DNA of 64,000 bases. Source: Tribonema minus (Eukaryota > Sar > Xanthophyceae > Tribonematales > Tribonemataceae). The position numbers were made by a program, and so were the translations under genes. Shown in pieces: positions 11,101 to 21,700 of the stretch. The notes under the pieces are model-generated. The model was not told the origin of the DNA. It searched no databases and was given only the letters and a program-made list of their open reading frames with translations. Each line of letters begins with the position of its first letter. The first letter of the stretch is position 1. Location: positions 1,795,317 to 1,859,316 of the forward strand of contig JAFCMP010000547.1 of assembly GCA_017506865.1 (NCBI GenBank), written 5' to 3'.

Positions 11101-12480
11101 TAGGTTGGTGATGAAATCAAGGCTGACATCTGGGAATTTTGCATTTCTGTGGGCAGGATGTTTGGATGCCGCTGACTGCCCTGGCACCTTCCACGAAATG
11201 CGCAGAGGAAAGCGCATATAAGGTTGAATGGCAACGTGCCCATGCGCACACCTTTGGCTTAGGAGAGTAGGAGAGAGAGAGGTGAAGTTGCTCCACAGCT
11301 TGAGAACTTAGCAATGGCATGCACTGTCACATGACCGCATGCTGCAACAAGCCGCAACACGTTGTGCGTGGTGCCCGTGCGCACTAGGTGACACGCTGAC
11401 ACATCATTTGATCACAGGGACTGTCCCGACAGCATTACCAGAGCTTGATCAGAGCCCCAAAGCGCTCAGTAGCAGACTGCTTCAGCACATGCTGATACCA
11501 GCACTTTGCTCGCACGTGTAGATGCTCCGTCCAACTTGCACGCGGCATAGGACTTCAATAATAGACAGCATAAATTCACTATGGTGCAGTGGCGTCATCT
11601 GAACAGCGGAACTGTGATTGATCCTTGCAGTAATTTACGGTGTGTGTGCAGCAACATCAACATGCAACATGCGCACCTGCACCTCCCAAAAGCGATTTCA
11701 CTTCCGGCCCCAGGCCCATGATCAGCCCAATACGCTGCTTAAACCGTCCCTCCGCGCCCACAGTGAGCCCTTGGCCTATGTTCCCACATCTGCTGCTGCT
11801 GACATTCCTTCAGCAAACGATGTGGCCGGGTTGCGTTGCGTGGGGCTGGTCCGAATGCCACGTGGCTCTGCCACAACAGCTAGCTAGTGCTGCAGCAGCC
11901 AGGACTGCGCGCATGCTCCCCGCTCAGGAGATTCCTGCGCCTGCCGTGCCGTTCGAATCTTAGATCTAGTCTTTAAGGGGTGCGCACTTCAAGTGCGGAA
12001 GTTTTTTTTTTGAGCCTGCGACGTTCCCTCTGCGCGCTGGAGGCGTGACGCAAGCTGGAGGGCTTGACGGGCGCTAAAGGGCTTGCAAACCTTGAGGCAC
12101 ACTCTCCTGCTACAGCGATCCGACCTGAGAGCATGCCTCGACGACAACATAGGAAAGGATCGGGTCAAGTTGTCGCATGGTTTGATTGCAAAAAACAGGA
12201 TCAGATTTGGATTTGAGCAGGTTTTGAAGCAGGACGCACAGGTGTGAACCCTTTCAATGCACTTCTGCTCAAATGCGAATGTATGGATATGATAGTCATG
12301 CCTACAAATCGACAAAGTAGCAAACTTATTTTCCTTCACGCTCAGTGTCGTACTAGTAGACTGGCATCGGGTGTGCATTAGGCTAGTGTTTGCCCGTGAC
12401 AAGTGGAGTGTCACTTTATTTTCTTGTACTGCACTGTATATGTTGCGATGATCACGTTGCGCGAGACATGATTGTGGCCC
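11100..12480. other. Intergenic sequence, no supported feature
   Basis: Open frames here (for example 11,989-12,522 on the minus strand) lack recognisable domains, splice support and the GC-rich codon pattern of the convincing exons. I see no RNA gene or mobile element signature. Confidence 0.4.
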
Positions 12481-12489
12481 ACTGGCAGG

Positions 12490-12860
12490 GGTGACACTGT
12501 GTCCTTCAATCCAAGTTTGCAACTGACATTGAACCTCAATTGCAATTGCAACCGTCTATTATTGCCAGCATGGAAGTTCAACTGAAAATTGAAGTTTGAA
12601 AAGCAGTGCTCGTCATGAAGTCTTCACCAACTTCACCACTGCAGTGCCTTCACCTCATAAACTTCGAAACTCAACATCATGCAACTTTGAAAAATTTAAT
12701 GCAGTAGTGAAAGCGCCGCCTGGCAATCATTCAAGTTGCAGCCTGAGTGCTTAAAAGATACAATTTGTCAACCAAACTGCAAGTTCAACTTAAACTTGGG
12801 TGGCAAACTGATGCTGCATCCTGTTTCCCTCATTGCACGTGGACAAAAACTTGTTTGGAC
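12490..12860 (+). repeat. Dispersed repeat R, copy 2
   Basis: Shares the ordered strings listed for copy 1 at 7,230-7,500, extended on the left by an attgcaattgcaacc segment. Confidence 0.65.
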
Positions 12861-13079
12861 GTCTCAGTCACACAATGTCGGACACAGCCTGCCAGTGACT
12901 GCGGGCGCGCCGCGCTTACAGTGTCACTGCAACTGTTACACTCATTGGCATGCTGCCGATGGACAACGCCACTGGGCACTAGTACATATGAATTTTTTTC
13001 TGCCGTGAAAGGCACCACCAATCACCACTCTTAGTCCTCTCTTCAGTGCCCCAACCTCGACTGGGAACTCAGTCTGTTG

Positions 13080-13400
13080 CCAAGCATGGAAGTTCAAACT
13101 TCAAACCAAGTTTGAAGTCGTGGATTCTTCACCAACTTGAAGTTGAAGTTCACCACTGCAGTACCTCACCTCATACATCAACAGCATGCTATATACTGTG
13201 CTACAGTGTAGCGAAACCGGCTGGCAATTGCTTATGAGATTCAACCAAACTGTAAGTGCAACTTGGTTTCCGAACAACTTGGTGCAACTTAACTTGAAGT
13301 TGGCAAACTGAAGATAATTGAGGAATAGGAAATGGAATTCAAAGTTTGATGCTGCGTCCTCAGGCACACGTTTTCTCACTTCAGGTTTTATTTTTCATTG
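13080..13400 (+). repeat. Dispersed repeat R, copy 3
   Basis: Begins with aagcatggaagttcaa as in copy 2 (gccagcatggaagttcaa) and continues with ttcaccaact, ccactgcagt, cctcacctcata and gatgctgcgtcc. It is followed by the same cagtcacacagtgtcggacacag text that follows copy 2 near 12,865. Confidence 0.65.
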
Positions 13401-13904
13401 ATTCGAGTAATCGGACCTGTGGTTCTGAATCACCGTGACTGGTCGCACGAACTTTGTTGACTGTGGACAAGAACGTCACAGTCACACAGTGTCGGACACA
13501 GTGGCCACGTCAGGCGCGCGCGGGCTTACAGTGGCACCGCAACACCGTGTGACTCACTGATGGCATTGGCATGCTGCCAGTGCCCATGGGCACTCAGGCT
13601 GCAGTGCCGGCGGCCACTGGCACTGAGCACTCGTGCATAGGACAGATTCAATAAGTTATTCAATGATTGGAGATTTGACAGATTTCCTGCCGCTGGAGTG
13701 GTTTTCATATGCTGCAATTAGTGGAATTTCTTCAAAGGCACCCAATCACCATGGTGCACTCTTAATTTATCTACTTTTCAGTGTCCCAGAAGGTGACAAT
13801 GCAGCTCCCACTGGTTGTATTCAAGTTCACCGGAAGTTCATCATCGACCAGCTGAGCGCGAGAATCAGCTTTGGTGCAAGTACAGACCAACCACGCTGCA
13901 AGCG

Positions 13905-14770
13905 CATCTACGCATAGATGTACGTGTGCAAATGCACGCGTCACTGTGTGCGGGAGTGAGCGATAAGGGCTTTTGAGAGTGAAACATTTGAAAATTTTAC
14001 CGTTACTTTGTAACTGCCAGTCAGCACAGACCTTTGGTGGAGCAGCTGGCTGACGCGCAAGCAGGCTTTCTAGCCAAGGCTCTTTATTTTTGTCGCGCCA
14101 GTTCACTCTCCTACTTCATTCTCACTCCAAGTCCAAGCCCACAACCTCAGCCGCCACCCCGCAAGCCGACACTCTTTCCAACAGGTAAGGCTTATCGTGC
14201 AGTAGCACCACCACCTTCAGCACTGAACTGCACCGCCATCGCACCTCCCGCGGATCACCCGAGAGAGCCTTTAGTGGCCATGATTGCGTTCGCGATCACT
14301 TTCAAACATGGATGCTTTCCATGTGACGCAAAGTAGCATTGCCTGCATGCATTAGCCTGCTAGTCTCTGCGCGCGATGGCAAACTGTGGCTCCAGCGTGT
14401 TGATTTGCCGACAGCTACGAACTGGCTCCCTAGGTCTCCTGCGCTGCTGACTACCACATGCGAATAGCTTTGCGCCGCTTTCACACCTGCGACGCTGACT
14501 GTTGCTATCTTTGCCCTCTGCTTGTCCTGAAAAATGATGGAAATCTTCGAGCACGTTATTGAGGAGCTGACCCGCTCCATGGGCCAGCTGCGGGAGCGCC
14601 TGGCTACAGCCGCAACGAATGCTAGGCGGCGCCGGCAGCAGCTGATCGCTGACCTGCAGCAGCAGATCAACGGTAAGTGGGCGACGGACAACCGGCACTG
14701 CTGTTTGTCATCAGTCAGTACGTTATGCACCCGCATGCTCGCTCAGAGGCAGTTAGGTGAAAGGCTTCGC
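13905..14770 (+). repeat. Segmental duplicate B2 (direct copy of about 110-1,000)
   Basis: Same-orientation partner of block B1, carrying the promoter-side sequence and first exon of the intact family X gene. The left part (13,800-14,030) is also similar to 7,900-8,120. Confidence 0.75.
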
Positions 14771-15946
14771 GCGAAAGCCTTACATTTCTTCCACACTAGC
14801 TGAATGCATATGACTGACTCATCATCACGGCTCTTGCATAGCATCACATACAGTAGTCAGACATGTCACTTAGCCGTGTCATCAATAGTCAGACATGTCA
14901 CTGAGCCGTGTCAAGCTGCATCAACGACATCCCACGCACTGCAGCGTGCACACCACAGCACCATGCGGTTTCTCAAGCGTGCCGTACATGTGTCTACTTG
15001 TTCTCCCCCTTCCGCAGACGTGATCGGCGAGATGCGCCGCTGGGCCGCGAAGCAGCAGCGCCGCACCCGCGCCAACGGCCCCAGGCAGCCGGACAAGCGC
15101 ACCCGCGCCGCCATCGTGACCCTGTTCGACAAGCTGCCCGCCGATGTCGCTATGTCCCCCCCCGCCCTTTGCGCTGAGGTGGCCAAGAGGACGGCAACAA
15201 CTGCCGCTTTCGCCACGCTGCCAGGGGCGGTACTGGGCTACCGCACCAAGTACGAGGTGCGCGAGGCAGCGGCGGCGGCGGCAACGGCGTTCGCGGAGCT
15301 GCCGGGGGACGACGCTCAGCTGGAGCTCATCAACCCCCGCAAGCGCGTGCGGATACCAGCCCTGGGCAGCTTTGATGTATACGGGGCAACTGGCTCGTCG
15401 GACATTGTTCCACTTGACGCGCCCGAGCCCGCGGGAGACCCCGAGCCTGAGCTCACCGGCTCTTCCGACATCGTTCCACTCGACGCGCCCGAGCCCGCGC
15501 GTGAGCCTGCGCCTGAGCTCATGGGCTCTTCCGACACATTTCCGCTCGACGCGCCCGAGCCCGCGCATCAGCCTGCGCCTGAGGTGGAGGCCAAGACGCA
15601 GCACCACCGCCGCCAATCCAGTTTGGTGGGCGACGCCGTCGGCGCCGTGGTGGGATTCACCGGCGCCGCCATCGGCAACACCACCGGCGCGGTGGTCGGC
15701 GGCGTCGGCGCCATCGCTGGCGGCCTCTGCCGTTTCGTCTTTGGCGGCAAGAACAACGACAAGAAGCAGGAAACGCGCGGCCGCAGCGCCACTCGCTCAC
15801 TGTCCCCAAGGGGGAGGTTGAGCGCCGCTGCGAGTCGCCCAGCGACTAAGCCGTTGTGTCGGTATATGTTTGGCCAGTGGGGGCTGTGCGGCGTTGGCCG
15901 AAGCCCTCACCACTCTTCTTTCTTGAAGTATGATGTTGCCTCGTGA
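14534..15946 (+). CDS. Family X protein: basic N-terminus, PLDAPEPA repeats, glycine-zipper C-terminus
   Basis: I do not recognise this family. The model is exon 1 at 14,534-14,672 (donor G|GTAAGT) and exon 2 at 15,018-15,946 (acceptor CCGCAG). The junction is phase 1 and gives 355 residues. Residues 1-47 look like an amphipathic helix or coiled coil (RERLATAATNARRR, QQQIND). Residues 48-90 are basic (RRWAAKQQRRTRANGPRQP). Residues 172-237 are three 22-residue repeats built on GSSDIVPLDAPEPA. Residues 251-290 are a glycine-zipper stretch (GDAVGAVVGFTGAAIG onward) that could insert in or oligomerise on a membrane, followed by a basic tail. The start was chosen because the ATG, exon length and donor are conserved in four other copies in this window. 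Exon 2 is GC-rich with clear codon structure. Function is unknown: a membrane-associated or scaffold role is only inference. A longer 5' end cannot be excluded. Confidence 0.65.
15392..15590 (+). repeat. Three in-frame 66-base repeats (PLDAPEPA units)
   Basis: Units start at 15,392, 15,458 and 15,524, exactly 66 bases apart. Each encodes GSSD(I/T)(V/F)PLDAPEPA followed by an acidic-Pro spacer ending in PEL or PEV. The exact multiple of three and the silent differences between units indicate selection on the protein. Confidence 0.85.
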
Positions 15947-15997
15947 GTCTACTAGGCGCATCTGCTTCCTTCTTAGTAGTACCCTGATTGATCCAAC

Positions 15998-16050
15998 GGG
16001 GGGGGGGGGGGCTTTCTCGCCCCCCCCTTTAGCCCCCTCCCCCCCCCCCA
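15998..16050. repeat. Poly-G run followed by two poly-C runs
   Basis: A run of about 14 G (from 15,998) is followed within ten bases by runs of C (16,019-16,027 and about 16,036-16,049). The runs can pair as a hairpin or form a G-quadruplex and i-motif. It lies just past the family X stop codon. Similar homopolymer runs recur at 17,076-17,100, 17,659-17,680, 20,589-20,606, 23,444-23,458, 24,410-24,419 and 30,627-30,643. Confidence 0.8.
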
Positions 16051-16569
16051 GGATGAGACCCCGCCACAGCCCGGCCAGCTGTGGGTCCGTGGGTCCACTT
16101 GCCCTTGCCACCGTTGCATGGGCAGGTGCAATCAGAGTGCGTGCATGGCGCGAGGCAGTTGTTGACTGCACCTTGCATGGGCACGCTTGGTACACCCCAC
16201 CGCATGCCACCTGTTTCAATAACACGTGCTGCGCGTTGCTTTCGCATTCTGTCAATTTTGTCGCGGTCTCTCTCTCCTGTTGCCTGCCATGTGCTGCATG
16301 CCTTTGCCTCTGCTGTCTTCCATGTTGCTGTCGTGAGCGCCCTTGTGCCATCTGCTGCCGCATGCTACCAGTTGTGCGTTACAGTGGTGTACTTCGAAGT
16401 ATCAGTGCTCATGAAATCTGTGGCCTGCTGTGCATCATCAGTGATCTGAGCACACACAGCATACATGTAGCACTACCTATGTCAGTGTGTGCTTTGCTTT
16501 GTGCAGTGAGCAGGTGTATCCATGACGCTGAATGTACATGAGAAAATTACATAAGTTCTGGAAGCGTTC

Positions 16570-16648
16570 ATGAGTTAGGGTTAGGGTCAGCATTAGGGTT
16601 GAGGTTCAAGTTTTAGGGTTAGGGTTAGGGTTGCGCTAAGGGTTACAG
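16570..16648. repeat. Interstitial telomere-like tract (TTAGGG type)
   Basis: Contains gttagggttagggtc, cattagggttgagg and ttttagggttagggttaggg. It is the cleanest of several tracts in the window (also near 4,257, 9,161, 30,864, 38,752 and 41,636). Confidence 0.8.
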
Positions 16649-16649
16649 T

Positions 16650-17790
16650 CAGGTCGTGTGGTCACCACATGTAGGCAACGCTCACCATTGAGCCTCACAT
16701 GTGTACGCTGGTGGCGTTTATTCATGCCGCAGTGAGCGGCAGAGGTAAGGCAGCGCCATCACCCTTCGCAGTGCACTTGCGTTTTGCTGGACTGCTGTTG
16801 ATGTGAATGTCATCATTTTAGTAGCAGCGCTTGATGTAAGCCATACGCTCCACATCCTTCAATGTACTTTGCAGTACGTCAATGTCACAAACCGGGGCCC
16901 TTGAACTTTGGATGGATCAGTCATGTAATCAAGGCTACAATCTTGAGGAACATAGCATGCAAGTCTGTGGTATGCCTAGCCACTGCGTCAAGCACCCCGG
17001 CATTGCCTCTTGCGCATTTCATAATTGAAATGATGACTTGAAGTAGTCATTTTGCTGTGTGTGTGGGTGTGTGTTGGGGGGGGGGGGGGGGGGAGGGGGG
17101 CGCAAGCGTGCAAGACTCCAAATATTGAAATAGTCTCTCACAATCAACCATATCCCACCAGATCGCACAGCGTGCACAAGCACCAAATTCCACGCACATA
17201 CACCGCATCCCTACATGTTGGCAAAGCTCATCGTGTGTTTGGCACCATGCATGCTAGTCGTGAATGCGATGCTCACCGCCCTCAGTATCACCACGCTACT
17301 TCAAGTATTAAAACGCTCCTTAGAGAGCGGGGCTTCTGCTGTGCATACATTCCAAACAGTGTGGAATGCGGCCAAATGCACCCATTACCATAGGTAATCC
17401 AGCACGAGCTAGTGGCCAGCAGAAGATGATCAAGTGTAAAATCCAGGTTGCCAGCAAATGGTAACAGCATGCTCTGGTGCGCCGATGTTGAGCGCTGAAT
17501 GACATGACAGTACACTCCATGTCCCCCAACTGTATCCCCCACTTCAGCACGAGGGACTTTCAGGGGTTGCTGTCGCTTCACTGTGTTCTCCATCAGCACA
17601 GCACTCCTGTCACCCCTGCCACCGATTTGACTATGCACACGTAGTCTGGTACCGCCCTCCCCCCCCCCCCCCCCCCCCCCAAATCTGATGCTATGTACAG
17701 TCATTCAGACCCAACACCGCTAGCAGGTCATGTATTGAGCCACTGCTGCACGGCCCACTACCTCTCGACATGCTGTTCATGCCTCTGCAC
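16650..17790. other. Intergenic sequence with poly-G and poly-C runs
   Basis: No exon supported. Contains GT-rich text leading into a G run at about 17,076-17,100 and a C run at about 17,659-17,680. Open frames spanning these runs are low complexity. Confidence 0.45.
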
Positions 17791-17792
17791 AG

Positions 17793-18273
17793 ACATCCTC
17801 GGCGAAAATCAATGCTGGACTGCAGAGCAGTAGCGGCGCAACCGCGCCAACGGCCCCCGCCAGCCGGACAGGCGCACGCGCGCTGCCACCGTTGCCTTCT
17901 TTCAAGAGTATTTTCCAAGCTTCCGGTGGATGCGGCTGTGCCCCCGCCTCCTGTGCTCCAAACGCCGACCGCCATTGCCGCCGCGTTTGCGACACGCACC
18001 GAAGAGCGCAAGGCGGCGGCGGCCGCTTTCGCGGAGCTGCCGGGCGATGACGCCCGGCTGGACCCCGTCAACCCCTGCAAGCGCGTTCGCATCACGCGAA
18101 TGCCCGCCTACATCGGCGGCTCTTCGGACATCGTTCAGCTGCATGCGCCCGAGCCCGCGCGTGAGCCAGAGCCTGAGCTCATCGGCTCCTCAGAAACGTT
18201 TCCGCTCGACGTGCCTGAGCCCGCGCATGAGCCCGAGCCTCAGCTGGAGGTGGTGCTGCGTCTTGGCCTCTAG
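17793..18273 (+). pseudogene. Family X second-exon copy with stops and frameshift
   Basis: After an intact acceptor (ctctgcacag), the text encodes remnants of the second exon: the RANGPRQPD(K/R)RTRA block, the AAAAAFAELPGDDA block, the PCKRVRI block and two GSS(D/E) repeats (18,117-18,245). A TAG at 17,831 and a frameshift before 18,000 break it, and it lacks an upstream exon 1. At 18,247-18,272 a segment of about 22 bases that reads gaggccaagacgcagcac in the intact gene (15,586 onward) is present in the opposite orientation (ggtgctgcgtcttggcctc), and the frame ends right after it. Confidence 0.75.
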
Positions 18274-18359
18274 CTTAGGTTCAAGCTCGCGCTCTCTCTA
18301 CAATGTGACCCTGCTGGATCAATGGCGAGGACCAGGCTCGTCGCGATGAGTCCATGAGC

Positions 18360-18515
18360 GCACTTTGGATCTTTTGGATCTCTCCGGCGGCACTCCCTCT
18401 CGAACTGAATCGCAGTGCTGCGCACCTGACCAGAAGATCACGATCCACTCCCTAGGTGCTGCAAATTTCTCTGTCCTGCATGATGCGCCATGGTCGCTGG
18501 GAGCTGACTAGGAAA
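18360..18515 (+). repeat. Third copy of the flank shared with 1,640-1,790 and 28,680-28,800
   Basis: Strings such as cagtgctgcgca, gaccagaagatcac, ctgcatgatgcgccatggtc match aligned text at 1,690-1,770 (same strand) and, inverted, at 28,680-28,790. It shows that the neighbourhood upstream of MTHFR was itself a source or target of the segmental duplications. Confidence 0.6.
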
Positions 18516-18741
18516 GCCTGTGTGAGGAGAGAAGATTTTGGAACTTCAAGAGTGTGGCCAAAGTATCTTCCACTTCCCCTCTCTTAAGGAGTCATGGCAC
18601 ATTCCTCTGCGCTTCCCTGTTGGAGGCTGAAAACCACGTGCCAGGCGCCGTGCAGGAGCGAGGTCGAGCGCAGGCTCTGCGGCAGGGCTGCCCGCTCACT
18701 TCGCAGCATCTGCACCACTTTAAGCAGCGAGGGCAGCAGGA

Positions 18742-21700
18742 ATGGCGGAGCATGGCAAGCTCGACGAGAAAGTTGTGGACGTGATTGCCGCCGCATCCGA
18801 GGGCGCGTTCAATGACGCAGGCGAGTGCGTGAAGCCGCTTGTGGGGCTGGAGTTTTTCCCCCCACGCACCACACAGGGAGTGGACAATCTGAGGGAGCGC
18901 TTGCAGCGTCTGAAGGTGAGAGTGCGCAGCTCGTCTTGGCTGACATTTTGTATGCGTATGGCACACCTCACGCACACTGCTGCCAAGTGCACCGCAACAG
19001 AGCTGGTAGACATGCTTGTCTACCGGGCCTGGTCTCGCACGGACGCTGGTTTCGTCGTTTACGTAGGCGCTGCTGCGGTGTTGCCCAGCTGGCCTGGATG
19101 TTTGAGTCTTAAACTCTATCAGGCGCCAAGCTGGCTCATGGGTGCATGAGTTCATCTCTTCATCATTATTGCCTGATCATGATGACATCAGCACCACAGC
19201 ACAGCTTACGAACACTAATATCGAGCACCATGGTGAATGACATGCGGCGAGTGACACTCGCGCCACTCAAGACCTAGTGCACGCAAGATTCATCTTTCTG
19301 CAACTTCACATTTTGGTCCTTCGATTCGCGGCCGCATGTTCAATGGACTTCAGCCTCACCTGGCTCTGTGCTGAGCACACACCAGATGCATTGCCAGATT
19401 CACTCAATGGTACGGTTGCAGCATGGCTTGCAAGACCTGTGCGCAAGTACAGTTGTACTGGTGCTTACCAATCAATTCAGACTTCAGCACACACGCCTGT
19501 AGCGCGCTTGCATGTTCATACATGCTATGCACCTATCCACGCCACAAAATAGCCACTGACACATACAACCTTTGACTTTGTGGAATCAACAATATTGCAT
19601 CACAGCGTGCAGTAGCGGCTGCCATGACGCCAGCAAGTTGCATTATTGCAGTTCATCGTTGCGACAGACACAGTGTCCTCACAAAAGCGTTTGGCTTCAA
19701 GTTTGTACACAATCATGTACACAATTAATTGCAGCATGGCTTGCTTTTCTGGCATGCGCACCAGCACTGCAGAGCATCAGGTATATCTCTTCAAACTGTA
19801 CTTCGAAGTATGGCATTGCTGACGTCAGCGCTGCCAAGTTTTGCAGCACCGCCAACATGCCCCATGCCTAATTCTGTCATCTCAGCGTCCAATGAATCTG
19901 GGACTTTACATTACATCAATTTCAACTCAGTTGTGTGATGTTCCACGTGCAAACCATCTGTAGCTGTGAGTACTTATGTAGAGCCTCTTAACTAATGGGT
20001 GGTGTCAATGACCTTTGAGCATGCAGGACCAGGAGCAAAATTAGAATCGTACATATCAGGAATCTGGCATCACGAATGTTTTTTTTGTCAAGTTGACAGA
20101 GCTTATGGTATGCAAGGCCGCTTCTTTTCGTCGCCAGCTGCAAGTGCAAGTTGGGGCCCCGAGGAATAGCATCTGTGAGCTCTACATGCACTTTCACGCT
20201 TGGTTCTATGTGTGGACCAACAAATGAGATTTATTTGAAGTATTGCTACATACTAGCAGCATAACAAAATGATTGCCATGCATCCACTCGATGTACTGTG
20301 CAACAGCAATGAAGCATCTGTATAAAACGCAGCCTCCCCGTTGAAAGTCGCCGCCGTCCACTTTACTCAGCATAGCCCTTGTGCCAGCATGACAAGTGCG
20401 TTGTCACATACTCACTACGCATTGACCTCTTGGCAAATACTCAAGCATCTGAATACACCCCTCACCCCCCCCCCCGAAGCCTACTACACACACTCACAGC
20501 AAGTCGGCCCCATCTTTGACGCCTCACATTCACTGCGCACTGATCCCTTTGCATATCCTCAAACCCCCTATGTACACACACTCGCCTCCCCCCCCCCCCC
20601 CCTCCCCAACACACACACGCGCACAGAAAGTCGGCCCCGTCTTCGCCGACTTCACGTGGGGCGCCGGCGGCAGCACCGCGGACCTCACCCTTGACCTCAC
20701 GCTCGAGGCCAAGCACGCGCACGGCCTGCGCCCCAACATGCACCTCACGTGCACCAACATGCCGCTGGAGCGCATTGAGAGCGCGCTGCGGCGCTGCCGC
20801 GAGGAGGGCGTGACGAACATTGTGGCGCTGCGCGGGGACCCCCCTGCGGGGGCGGACCACTGGGAGCGCAGCGAGGGGGGGCTGGGGTGCGCGCTGGACC
20901 TCGTGGGGTACGTGCGCGAGCACTACGGGGACTACTTCTGCATCAGCGTCGCGGGGTACCCGGAGGTGAGAACTTCAAGTAGAAGTGTACTGACAGTGCG
21001 TGCATGCGCGAGAATTATGTGCTACATGCGCGAGCACTACGGGGACTACTTCTGCATCAGTGTGGCGGGGTACCCAGAGGTGAGACCTGCGCACCCCTTA
21101 CCCTCTGAACAGTCCACTTGCGCAACTTCATGTGGGATTATAAGTCTACTGACACTGTATGCACGCACAAGAACAATGTGGGCTGTTTCTGCGCCATGTG
21201 CGCGAGCACCATGTGGACTACTTCTGCATCAGCGTGGCGGGGTACCCAGAGGTGAGGCCCGCGCACACCCCTAACTTCAAGTTGAAGTGTACTGACAGTG
21301 CGAGAACCCATGTGCTACGTGCGCGAGCACTATGGGGACTACTTCTGCATCAGCGTGGAGGGGTACCCGGAGGTGAGACGTTCTGCAGCTTGGAGTTGTG
21401 AAGTTTTCAATCTGGCGCACCCACCTCGTGCATGCCCACTTTGGCATCAGGGGCACGCAGAGGATTTTGTGTGAGGTTCAGTTTACAGCACAAGCAAATC
21501 ATGATGAAGTCCATGTTCAACTTCAGGACTTCAAATCCAAGCGCACCAGCAGATGAAGATGGCTAATTCAGCATCTGGTAGTTTGCGTGCAAGTAACTGT
21601 AGAGGCGGTGTTGCCAACATCTGAGAAACTACATACGCAAGTCTTCGTTGGCTTGGCTGTATAAGCTTCGGCCCTGACATGATCACCTGGCCACTGCCAT

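Noticed and set aside
20516..20626. Extension of MTHFR exon 2 upstream to an earlier start
   Set aside because: That segment is a C run and polypyrimidine stretch ending in CAG, a normal acceptor. Exon 1 at 18,742 carries the required GLEFFPP motif.
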